From Deltaproteobacteria bacterium (GTDB taxonomy: Bacteria > Desulfobacterota_D > UBA1144 > Nemesobacterales > Nemesobacteraceae), in NCBI GenBank assembly GCA_029262295.1, contig JAJCZR010000069.1:1-47737 (forward strand): 47,737 bases of DNA, read 5' to 3'. This document shows, piece by piece, positions 1-6,707 of the stretch (position 1 is its first letter; every line of letters starts with the position of its first letter). A program made the position numbers and the translations under genes. The notes beneath the pieces were generated by a model. That model made no database searches and was not told the DNA's origin. It was given only the letters and a program-made list of their open reading frames with translations.

Positions 1-193
1 TTGGTTAATACAAAAGTATGTATCTTTTTAAAAGATTTTGTTGATTTGTTAATTTGGGATATAATTCTTGTTTAATTACGGTTATTTACAATAGAAATAA
101 AGTACAATGAAAAAGTTTATATTTATAGTAATATTTTTTAGACAGTTCTTGCCGCTCTTAGAAATTATATATCAGCTTTGAGGAGGTACATAT

Positions 194-913
194 ATGAGGA
201 ATATAATAATTTTGATTCTTTTGATTTTATTTGTTTTTTTTGGTGGTACTTACCTATTATATCAATGGAATCCGCGAAGTTATGCATTTTTCTGGCCACG
301 TATATTTGCTCATGTTCATCCAGTTGTTCCCGGTGCACCTATTTGTGTTCCAAAGGATTTAGTAAAGGCCGGAAACTCAGACTTCCATGATTCATGGGCA
401 ACACCTGCATCTGATCATGCAACTCAACATATTGAATGGCTGGGCAAGTGTGTGAGTGAAGAAGCAGCGGCACGTGCTCAAGACACTTTCGATGATGGTC
501 TTCGCTCGATTGTTTTTGGAGCTGGTGGGCAATGGCAACCAAATTCAAAGTTTCAACTTAAAATACTTGTTAATACAGCATATAGTTCTCATAAAAAATG
601 GTTTAAAAATGGGAATATATCTCTTGCTGTGTTTGCCGATTGGAACAATAATAATAAATTTCAGGCTGCCGAACTAATTCATAGCTGGGTAGGTAATCCT
701 CCATTTAATTTTAGTCCCTTAAGCCCTGATTACACTCTTTTAACTACACCGCAAATAACTGTGCCTGCCAATTATGTAGCTCCAGGGGCGCAACCTAAAT
801 TTAGATTACGCCTTGTTTATGTAAATGGGAACGCTGCTGATGTAAATCCGGGCGGAATTAATACTTTTGGTGAAGTTGAAGATTATGGAAATGAGCCGGT
901 AATTGAGAATTGA
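194..913 (+). CDS. Membrane-anchored GEVED-domain protein
   Basis: 239 residues. The start ATG follows a strong AGGAGG at 181-186. Residues 3-22 form one hydrophobic segment, an uncleaved anchor or signal peptide, so the bulk should lie outside the inner membrane. Near residue 150 there is FADWNNNNKF, and close to the C-terminus the motif FGEVEDYG. This pairing of a DWN(x)n strand and GEVEDY is typical of the GEVED domain found in secreted bacterial proteins, usually as a repeat or adhesion module. Here it is nearly the whole protein. Two cysteines (CVPKD and KCVSE) could form a disulfide. The domain call is from motif recognition; the cellular role is unknown. The neighbours, all on the same strand, are unrelated small genes. 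Confidence 0.75.
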   Translation: MRNIIILILLILFVFFGGTYLLYQWNPRSYAFFWPRIFAHVHPVVPGAPICVPKDLVKAGNSDFHDSWATPASDHATQHIEWLGKCVSEEAAARAQDTFDDGLRSIVFGAGGQWQPNSKFQLKILVNTAYSSHKKWFKNGNISLAVFADWNNNNKFQAAELIHSWVGNPPFNFSPLSPDYTLLTTPQITVPANYVAPGAQPKFRLRLVYVNGNAADVNPGGINTFGEVEDYGNEPVIEN

Positions 914-943
914 AGATACTTATGCTTTTTTAGAAAAAGTAAT

Positions 944-1297
944 ATGAATAAACATGAGAAAATAAATTACGTGGAGTTTCCGGCAAAAGACCTGGAAGCG
1001 GCCAAAACTTTCTTCAGCCTTGTTTTCGGTTGGACTTTTACTGATTATGGCGATGAATACACTGCTTTTTCTGACGAAGGATTAGATGGCGGTTTTTACA
1101 TATCAACATTAACTTCTTCTACAGCTAATGGAAGTACTCTTATTGTCTTTTATAGTAATGACCTCGAGGGAACACAATCAAAAATAGAAAAAGCAGGTGG
1201 TTCTATAACTAAACCAACATTTTATTTTCCGGGCGGTCGCCGCTTTCACTTTACCGATCCAAATGGAAATGAATATGCAGTTTGGTCTGATAATTAG
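944..1297 (+). CDS. VOC (glyoxalase/bleomycin-resistance fold) family protein
   Basis: 117 residues, about the size of a single-unit VOC protein. The sequence opens with INYVEFPAKDLEAAKTFF and closes with FTDPNGNEYAVW, the two halves of the paired beta-alpha-beta-beta-beta fold. Such proteins bind a metal and small ligands and act as dioxygenases, lyases or resistance proteins, usually as dimers. The substrate cannot be told from sequence. This subgroup (YVEFPAKDL...FGW) is often annotated as a glyoxalase-like or PhnB-like protein. No clear ribosome binding site is seen. The gene starts 30 nt after the GEVED gene and may share its transcript. Confidence 0.85.
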   Translation: MNKHEKINYVEFPAKDLEAAKTFFSLVFGWTFTDYGDEYTAFSDEGLDGGFYISTLTSSTANGSTLIVFYSNDLEGTQSKIEKAGGSITKPTFYFPGGRRFHFTDPNGNEYAVWSDN

Positions 1298-1394
1298 TTC
1301 TAGGAATTATTTGACTGTCGATTCAGCAATGATATATTGAAATAATCTATAATATATTAATAAACTTAATATTGTGTTTTGAAGGAAAATTTAT

Positions 1395-1766
1395 TTGCCT
1401 AAAGAAATTAAAAGATCCATTCTTCTTGTACTCCTTTCAATATTTATTGGGGGAGTAGATCTTTTACTTCAATTTGTTGGGATTACAAAACAAAATACAG
1501 AATATGGTTCGCCAACAGATTTTTTTGTTCACTTACTGATTGTTGTAGTTCTATTAATTTTAATAGCTAAAGGGAAGAATTGGGCTAGATGGATTTTTAT
1601 AGTATTGATTGTATTATCGATTTTCCCAGTAATCGCAAATGTATTTCTAGTTGAATTTAAATCAGATGTTGTTGGTGCAATATTAAGTTTAATTCAGGCA
1701 ACACTTTATTTACTTGCGGTTATTCTATTGTTACAAAAACCAGCTGTTGAATGGTTTAAAAAATAA
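1395..1766 (+). CDS. Small four-helix membrane protein, unknown function
   Basis: 123 residues. The start is TTG, chosen because GAAGGA at 1381-1386 sits 8 nt upstream and no ATG gives a comparable length. Hydrophobic segments lie at about residues 8-28, 43-58, 64-87 and 93-113, with basic loops (KGKNWAR between helices 2 and 3), so four membrane spans with the N-terminus inside are predicted. It resembles many uncharacterised small inner-membrane proteins; I recognise no family. The reading frame is clean and the helix pattern regular, which supports a real gene. Confidence 0.65.
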   Translation: MPKEIKRSILLVLLSIFIGGVDLLLQFVGITKQNTEYGSPTDFFVHLLIVVVLLILIAKGKNWARWIFIVLIVLSIFPVIANVFLVEFKSDVVGAILSLIQATLYLLAVILLLQKPAVEWFKK

Positions 1767-1809
1767 AATAGTCTCAGTATTTTTGTACTAATGCATATCA
1801 AATAATGAA

Positions 1810-2184
1810 ATGAATAAATTTAAATTAATTTTGGCAATTACTGTTTTCTTTGCCACAACAAGTGTTGCACAAGGCCCTGTTACTAAAGAGAAATGGAGTG
1901 AGGGAATGCGTACCTTGTTGCCGGTTCTATTATGTGAAGAATCCTCTTTTTTCAGGGAATGTTTTGATGTGACTGCTGAGAAATGTGAAGAGGTTGCATT
2001 GTCGACAACCAGAGTGTGCCTCGAGGATATTAAAGAAGAACTTCCTCCGATTTTTGAATCACGTGCTGTTGGTGAAGAATGGGGTAGTAAAGTTGGTATA
2101 TGTGCCGGTACAGCTTATGAAGTAGCTCTTCTAAAAAAGAAACTCGATAAACCTAAATGCTATGATCCTTCTGCTTGGCGGTAG
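1810..2184 (+). CDS. Secreted six-cysteine protein, unknown function
   Basis: 124 residues. The N-terminus is a classical signal peptide (MNKFK, then a hydrophobic core, then SVAQG), with likely cleavage near residue 20. The mature part has six cysteines (LLCEE, RECFD, EKCEE, RVCLE, GICAG, PKCYD), suggesting three disulfides in a helical periplasmic or exported protein. I recognise no family. No strong ribosome binding site precedes the ATG. An overlapping ATG-AAA-TGA sits at 1805, so weak upstream initiation could end next to the real start. Confidence 0.65.
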   Translation: MNKFKLILAITVFFATTSVAQGPVTKEKWSEGMRTLLPVLLCEESSFFRECFDVTAEKCEEVALSTTRVCLEDIKEELPPIFESRAVGEEWGSKVGICAGTAYEVALLKKKLDKPKCYDPSAWR

Positions 2185-2299
2185 AATAATAAGATGTGAT
2201 TAATAGTTTATTGATCTATTAATGCAACTTATCCGAGATTTAAAAACATTATAAAATTCAATTCCATCAATTTTTGCATTTTTAGTTATAATAATTTAA

Positions 2300-4219
2300 A
2301 TGAAGATAGAATCTGTAAGAATTGAAAATTTTAGGTCATTTAATGACGAAACAATTAATTTTGATAACTATTCCTGTTTTGTTGGTGCAAATGGTGCTGG
2401 AAAATCCACAGTACTATATGCATTGAATGTTTTTTTTAGGCAATTTAAAGATAGTCAAACAGATTTAAATAAATTGGTTGAAAGTGATTTTCATCACAGA
2501 GATACATCTAAAGATATAAAAATTACAGTTACATTTTCGGATATTAACAATGATGCAAAAAACGATTTTTCTCATTACGTAAGACAAGGGAAATTAATTA
2601 TTTCTGCAATAGCAAAGTTTGATTCTGAAACTGGGAATGCACAGGTAAAACAGTATGGAAGTAGATTAGGATTTAAAGACTTTGTCATATATTTCGAAAA
2701 AGATAAATCAGGATCCAGTGCAAATGATTTAAAGGAGATTTACAAAAAAATTAAAGGAAATTATCCTGATCTTCCCGCAGTTTCTACTAAATCAGCTATG
2801 TCTAGTGCGTTACGTGAATATGAAGCATCTAATTCAGATAGATGTTCTTTAATTCAAAGCGAAGATCAGTTTTATGGCATTTCAAAAGGAACTAATCTTC
2901 TTGCAAAATATGTTCAATGGGTTTTTGTGTCAGGTTCTAAAGATGTGACTGAGGAGAGTGAAGAATCTAAAACGTCTGCTTTGGGGCAATTGTTAGCAAG
3001 AACAGTCCGTTCTAAAGTTAACTTTTCTGATAAAATTTCTAAATTACAGAAACAAACAAAATTAGAATATCAGAATTTATTAGACGAAGAGCAATCAACT
3101 TTAAATGATATTTCTAAATCATTAGAGTCTCGATTAGCTTCATGGGCTCATCCCGAGATTAGTGCTGAGGTGAAATGGAAACAAGACCCAGATAAAACTA
3201 TTAAAATAGATGAACCATGGGCATATATAAGAATTGGTGAAAGGGGATTCGAAGCGGATTTAGCAAGATTTGGACATGGACTTCAAAGATCGTATATGCT
3301 CGCATTGCTTCAAGAATTATCTCTTATAGATGATGAAACTGCTCCTACTTTGATCATGGGGATTGAAGAACCTGAGTTATATCAGCATCCTCCTCAAGCA
3401 AGATATTTGTCTGAAACCCTACTGGAACTATCTGAAAAAGATTCGCAGTTAATTCTTTGTACACATAATCCTTTGTTTATTCCTGGAGATAATTTCGATA
3501 AAGTAAGAATTGTTCGAGAACAAGAAAACCCTAATTGCACTACTGTATCTCAATTACTATATGAAGATTTAGCAAAGAAATTAGAAGAAATTGGAGAAAA
3601 TCTTCTCAAAGAAACTGGAATTATTGCAAAACTGTATCCATCACTAAATCCTGTAATTAATGAGATGTTTTTTTGTAAAAGGCTTGTTTTAGTTGAAGGG
3701 CAAGAAGATCTATCCTTTCTTACATCATCTTTGATGTTAAACAATAAGATTTCGGATTTTAGGAAATATGGTTGTCATATTGTCCCGGTAAATGGTAAGA
3801 GTAACTTAAAAAGACCTCTTGCAATTGCAAATCTTTTGGAAATTCCAACTTTTGTAGTTTTTGATGCTGATACTGATCTAGATGAGCCTTCTGTTATTGT
3901 TAAACATAAAAAAGACAATAAAGCAATTCTAGCATTACAAGGACATATTGATGAAAATAATTGGCCTGATTCAAATATAATTAAAGACAACTTGTTTTCT
4001 TGGAAAACAAATATTTGCAATGAAATTAAATCTGAAGTAGCGGAAGATTGGTCTAGATATCAACAAGAAGCTGAAGATTATTATGGAAATCCCGGTGGAT
4101 TAAATAAAAATCCTTTAGCAATTGCTAAAATTCTTGAAAAAGCTTGGTCTGAGGGTAATAAATCTGATTTGTTAAACACCCTAGTAGATAAAATAATAAG
4201 TTTTGCAGCAAAAAATTAA
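2300..4219 (+). CDS. OLD-family ATP-dependent nuclease (AAA ATPase plus TOPRIM)
   Basis: 639 residues, full length for an OLD protein. Walker A is GANGAGKST at residues 29-37 after the usual IENFRSF opening. An ABC/SMC-type signature region (ARFGHGLQR) is followed by Walker B IMGIEEPELYQHPP near residue 355 and the switch histidine in ILCTHNP. The C-terminal third is a TOPRIM nuclease domain: LVLVEGQED near residue 462 supplies the Glu and VVFDADTD near 521 the Asp pair. Known members are phage-exclusion or Gabija GajA-type nucleases. No UvrD-like GajB helicase is adjacent, so this looks like a stand-alone (class 1) OLD enzyme. There is no Shine-Dalgarno sequence. TATAAT at 2287-2292 lies 7 nt before the ATG, suggesting a leaderless mRNA. 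Confidence 0.88.
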   Translation: MKIESVRIENFRSFNDETINFDNYSCFVGANGAGKSTVLYALNVFFRQFKDSQTDLNKLVESDFHHRDTSKDIKITVTFSDINNDAKNDFSHYVRQGKLIISAIAKFDSETGNAQVKQYGSRLGFKDFVIYFEKDKSGSSANDLKEIYKKIKGNYPDLPAVSTKSAMSSALREYEASNSDRCSLIQSEDQFYGISKGTNLLAKYVQWVFVSGSKDVTEESEESKTSALGQLLARTVRSKVNFSDKISKLQKQTKLEYQNLLDEEQSTLNDISKSLESRLASWAHPEISAEVKWKQDPDKTIKIDEPWAYIRIGERGFEADLARFGHGLQRSYMLALLQELSLIDDETAPTLIMGIEEPELYQHPPQARYLSETLLELSEKDSQLILCTHNPLFIPGDNFDKVRIVREQENPNCTTVSQLLYEDLAKKLEEIGENLLKETGIIAKLYPSLNPVINEMFFCKRLVLVEGQEDLSFLTSSLMLNNKISDFRKYGCHIVPVNGKSNLKRPLAIANLLEIPTFVVFDADTDLDEPSVIVKHKKDNKAILALQGHIDENNWPDSNIIKDNLFSWKTNICNEIKSEVAEDWSRYQQEAEDYYGNPGGLNKNPLAIAKILEKAWSEGNKSDLLNTLVDKIISFAAKN

Positions 4220-4248
4220 GAAGAATACATAAATTTTTTTATTAATGC

Positions 4249-4368
4249 TTAAATAGTAAATCTAGTTTTACTCCACTCATCAGTTTCAAAATCAAACCAT
4301 TTTTTAAAATATTTTTCATTCCAGTAAAGGACTATTTCAGTAACATATTTTAAGTTTTTGATAAATTG
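4249..4368 (-). pseudogene. Decayed 3' end of a RES toxin gene
   Basis: Read on the minus strand, this stretch encodes IVLYWNEKYFKKWFDFETDE followed by WSKTRFTI and a stop. It aligns without gaps to the C-terminus of the intact RES protein next door (IVLNWNGENINKWFDFETDE, then WNEIEVTYSYN). The DNA block at 4272-4302 is almost identical to 4542-4572. Nothing upstream encodes the catalytic core, so this is the tail of a second res copy that was truncated. The intact gene lies about 150 bp away in the same orientation, with the hairpin repeats between the two tails. Confidence 0.8.
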
Positions 4369-4494
4369 CCGGAGTATAACTCCCCTAATTATGTTAAATT
4401 GAAGGAATTATACTCCCTCAATTTGTATTAATTGCGGGAATTGAGTTCCCCTAATTTAGCTTATTTGCAGGAATTGATGTGAAAAGTAGCAAAA
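4363..4494. repeat. Four-unit 33-bp tandem hairpin repeat
   Basis: Units begin at 4363, 4396, 4429 and 4462, an exact 33-bp period. The first three are each an inverted repeat. Unit 1 pairs GGAGT with ACTCC. Unit 2 pairs AAATTGA(a)GGA with TCC(c)TCAATTT. Unit 3 pairs AATT..GGGAA with TTCCC..AATT. The paired arms differ between units but stay complementary, so the hairpin rather than its sequence is kept. Unit 4 keeps the left half only and runs into the res terminator. The array sits between the res terminator and the res remnant. It does not look like CRISPR, since there are no unique spacers, nor like an integron attC site. Confidence 0.8.
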
Positions 4495-4512
4495 ATTAGT
4501 AATATTTGCTAC
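4482..4512 (-). terminator. Probable intrinsic terminator of the xre-res operon
   Basis: On the minus strand, GTAGCAAA (4512-4505) pairs perfectly with TTTGCTAC (4493-4486) across an AT-rich loop and is followed by TTTT. The hairpin begins at the last base of the res stop codon. Confidence 0.55.
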
Positions 4513-5222
4513 TAATTGTACGAATAAGTAACTTCTATTTCATTCCACTCATCAGTTTCAAAATCAAACCATTTATTAATGTTTTCTCCATTCCAATTCA
4601 ACACTATTTTTTTAGATTCGATCGGTAATGAAACTACATCCGGCCAGAAGGTGCCAAAGTTCTTTCCACCTGGGTTGCGGACACTATTATAGACAATACC
4701 GTTGCTATCTTCTTCATTTCTAAGTTTTAGTCCTAGCCTCTGACTTTCAATATATGAATCAGGATCATGAATATGCTTCCAATTTCCTTTTCTTATATCA
4801 TGAAGTTTTGAATCAATTTTCCCGATTAAAGTTTTTTCAGTTGTTTTTAAAGGTTCTTCATTAGTTTGTGCATAAAACTTTTCTCTGTGATATACAACTT
4901 CAAGAAGAGCTGTTGTAAAACCATTTGCAGCATAATAAATTCCAAAATTTCCATTACTAAATCTTGATTCATTTGCGTAGGCAAAAGGAGCCATTACGTA
5001 AGATGCTCCGTTGCCATGAACCCTTCTTTCCGGATGTATATTGGATATTTGTCCTAGTTCTTCACGGACTCTCGGATTGGTAAGCATTTCAAGTTCAATC
5101 AAAGCATCCCAGTCTTCACTGGGGGCAACTCTTTCAAAAAGGTCAATTGGGGGATATCTGGTTGAGACTATACGGTAAGTTTTATTCCATCTAACCCTGG
5201 ATATTGGAGGAAGTTTCACCAT
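4512..5222 (-). CDS. RES-domain toxin (NAD+-targeting family)
   Basis: 236 residues. The RES family is named for conserved Arg, Glu and Ser. They are visible as Arg17 in KTYRIVSTRYPP, the Glu of TTALLEVVYH, and the Ser in YNSVRNPGG, with the family's GIYYAA segment before the Glu. Characterised RES toxins degrade NAD+ (NADase or NAD+ phosphorylase) and are restrained by a MbcA/Xre antitoxin. That antitoxin is encoded immediately upstream, and the ATG here overlaps its stop codon by 7 nt, so translation is probably coupled. The enzyme should act in the cytoplasm. A degraded copy of its 3' end lies downstream at 4249-4368. Confidence 0.88.
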   Translation of the reverse strand: MVKLPPISRVRWNKTYRIVSTRYPPIDLFERVAPSEDWDALIELEMLTNPRVREELGQISNIHPERRVHGNGASYVMAPFAYANESRFSNGNFGIYYAANGFTTALLEVVYHREKFYAQTNEEPLKTTEKTLIGKIDSKLHDIRKGNWKHIHDPDSYIESQRLGLKLRNEEDSNGIVYNSVRNPGGKNFGTFWPDVVSLPIESKKIVLNWNGENINKWFDFETDEWNEIEVTYSYN

Positions 5223-5605
5223 GCGCCTCTGGCCGCATCAAGATGGTGCCTGACTTTTGCAAGATCCATAATTTCTCCTGCAAGCATTCTTTCTTTTGCA
5301 CTTTCACCACCAAAAGCTTTGTTCGGTTTATTAACCCAATCATCTGCCCTTTCGGAATTCGTGAATAGTATTTGAAGAGCTTTGTATATGCCCAATATGT
5401 AACTCATACGTGTAGTAGTATCATGTGAAACATTGGCAACTTTTCCTTTCTTCCAGTTATAAAAAGTCTGTCGTGATGGCTGGCCCAAAATAACCAACAT
5501 TTCGTTATTCTTGAAACCCCAGTTTTCAAAAATGTTAAATACCGCTCTTAAACCAGCATTGAGCTGATCTTTATTGAAATCAATTTTTCTAGCTGTATTC
5601 TTCAT
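5216..5605 (-). CDS. Xre/MbcA-family antitoxin (DUF2384 C-terminus)
   Basis: 129 residues. The N-terminal half reads as a helix-turn-helix unit (LGQPSRQTFYNWKKGK near residues 41-56). The C-terminal half has the MbcA/ParS/Xre signature: DDWVNKPNKAFGGESAKERM and then a helix ending LDAARGAW. Proteins of this type bind and block RES toxins and repress their own promoter. The gene precedes res with a 7-nt overlap, the standard antitoxin-first order. A 20-bp palindrome at 5650-5669 lies over the -10 region of its promoter and is the obvious operator. Confidence 0.9.
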   Translation of the reverse strand: MKNTARKIDFNKDQLNAGLRAVFNIFENWGFKNNEMLVILGQPSRQTFYNWKKGKVANVSHDTTTRMSYILGIYKALQILFTNSERADDWVNKPNKAFGGESAKERMLAGEIMDLAKVRHHLDAARGAW

Positions 5606-5649
5606 ATCGATTTTATCCTTTCTGTATATATTGATACTAAATATGAAAG

Positions 5650-5669
5650 ATAGTATAAATATATACTAT
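5650..5669. promoter_or_regulatory. Palindromic operator for the Xre-RES complex
   Basis: ATAGTATA-AATA-TATACTAT is a perfect 8+4+8 inverted repeat. It covers the -10 hexamer of the xre promoter, as expected for toxin-antitoxin autorepression. Binding by Xre is inferred from position and symmetry. Confidence 0.7.
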
Positions 5670-5687
5670 TGTGTTATTTCAAGTCAA
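5660..5687 (-). promoter_or_regulatory. Sigma70-type promoter of xre-res
   Basis: On the minus strand, TTGACT (5687-5682) is followed by a 16-nt spacer and TATATA (5665-5660). A TATATT two bases further on would give an 18-nt spacer. The start codon lies 55 nt downstream of the -10. Confidence 0.6.
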
Positions 5688-5694
5688 GTATTTA

Positions 5695-5722
5695 TTGGTG
5701 AAATGTTTTAAACCTGTAAAAT
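5695..5722 (+). promoter_or_regulatory. Promoter of the aldo/keto reductase gene
   Basis: TTGGTG (5695-5700), a 16-nt spacer and TAAAAT (5717-5722). The ATG begins at 5729, so transcription should start at or next to the first codon. Confidence 0.5.
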
Positions 5723-5728
5723 ACTTTT

Positions 5729-6529
5729 ATGAACTTTAAAAAGTTATCTAATACGGGTTTGGAAATTCCTGAGATTGGTCTTGGGACATGGAACTACAAG
5801 GGTGGGGTGGAGCCTCTTAAAGCCGGAATAGAGCAGAGGGCAACTCTGATTGATACTGCCGAAGGTTATTACACTGAGGATTTAGTTGGCGAGGCTATCA
5901 AAGGAATAAGAGAAGATGTGATAATTGCTACAAAGGTTTCTGGACGGAATCTAGCATACGATAGTGTTTTAAGATCTTGTGAACAAAGTCTCAGTAAACT
6001 TCAAACTGATTATATTGATCTTTATCAAATCCACTGGCCGAATGATTCATATCCCATAAAAGAAACCATGAGGGCAATGCAAAAGCTTGTTGATGAAGGT
6101 ATGGTCTATTATGTGGGAGTCAGTAACTTTGATATTGATGAAGTGAAAGAAGCCCAAATGTATTTTTCAAACTATAAGATTGTATCAAATCAGGTGAGAT
6201 ATAACCTTAATGACAGGGAAATAGAAGATGATCTTCTTCCTTACTGTATTGAAAATGAAATAACGATACTTGCCTATACTCCTCTTGCGAGTGGAAAGCT
6301 TTGTAAAACTGATGGTTTGTTGAAATCAAAAAAATATAAAGTGCTCTCAGAGATAGCAGAAGAAGCTGGAAAAACTCCGGGTCAAGCCGCACTTAATTGG
6401 TGCAATTCACATGAAAATGTTATTTCTATTCCAAAATCCAATTCTGTGGAAAGAACAATAGAAAACTGTGGAGCTTCTGGCTGGTTTTTGACTAAAGATC
6501 AGATTCAAAGGCTTAATGAGGCTTTTTAA
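5729..6529 (+). CDS. Aldo/keto reductase
   Basis: 266 residues, a complete TIM-barrel aldo/keto reductase. The opening IPEIGLGTWNYKGG is the family nucleotide-site start. The catalytic tetrad is visible as Asp and Tyr in DTAEGYYT, Lys in IIATKVSG and His in YQIHWPND. The NADP-binding segment near the end reads VISIPKSNSVERTIENCGA. Such enzymes reduce aldehydes and ketones in the cytoplasm; the substrate is not predictable. No Shine-Dalgarno is seen and the promoter suggests a leaderless mRNA. The gene diverges from xre-res and is followed by a REP-like palindrome rather than a clear terminator. Confidence 0.93.
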   Translation: MNFKKLSNTGLEIPEIGLGTWNYKGGVEPLKAGIEQRATLIDTAEGYYTEDLVGEAIKGIREDVIIATKVSGRNLAYDSVLRSCEQSLSKLQTDYIDLYQIHWPNDSYPIKETMRAMQKLVDEGMVYYVGVSNFDIDEVKEAQMYFSNYKIVSNQVRYNLNDREIEDDLLPYCIENEITILAYTPLASGKLCKTDGLLKSKKYKVLSEIAEEAGKTPGQAALNWCNSHENVISIPKSNSVERTIENCGASGWFLTKDQIQRLNEAF

Positions 6530-6540
6530 GTTTTTTAGCT

Positions 6541-6620
6541 TGTCATCCTGAATTTATTTCAGGATCTATGTTTCTCTAACGAATTAAAAGACTAGATGCT
6601 GAAACAAGTTCAGCATGACG
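6541..6620. repeat. REP-like palindromic element, two hairpins
   Basis: The element begins TGTCATCC and ends GCATGACG. Hairpin one pairs ATCCTGAA (6545-6552) with TTCAGGAT (6558-6565). Hairpin two pairs ATGCTGAA (6596-6603) with TTCAGCAT (6609-6616). Short mobile palindromes of this TGTCATNCTGAA type are scattered in many bacterial genomes. Related copies lie at 44136 and 44484. This one sits between the reductase stop and the amt promoter and could also end transcription. Confidence 0.8.
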
Positions 6621-6645
6621 AATTAACTACATAACTTTCTTATAA

Positions 6646-6674
6646 TTGCATAAACCTGTTCAATATTATAAAAT
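6646..6674 (+). promoter_or_regulatory. Probable amt promoter
   Basis: TTGCAT (6646-6651), a 17-nt spacer and TAAAAT (6669-6674). This leaves a leader of about 27 nt with AGAGGAGA before the amt ATG. No sigma54-type element is evident. Confidence 0.5.
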
Positions 6675-6707
6675 TTTCCCCGAGCTTAACTTTACTAGAG
6701 GAGAAAG

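Noticed and set aside
107..181. 24-codon open frame (MKKFIFIVIFFRQ...) just upstream of the GEVED gene
   Set aside because: No ribosome binding site is seen and the peptide is very short; the AGGAGG that follows serves the next gene. It could be a leader peptide, but nothing supports one.
2300..4219. Gabija system (GajA)
   Set aside because: The OLD architecture fits GajA, but no GajB UvrD-like helicase gene follows; the next genes are xre-res on the other strand.
4363..4494. CRISPR array interpretation of the 33-bp repeats
   Set aside because: Units are contiguous with no unique spacers, they vary in sequence, and no cas genes are near.
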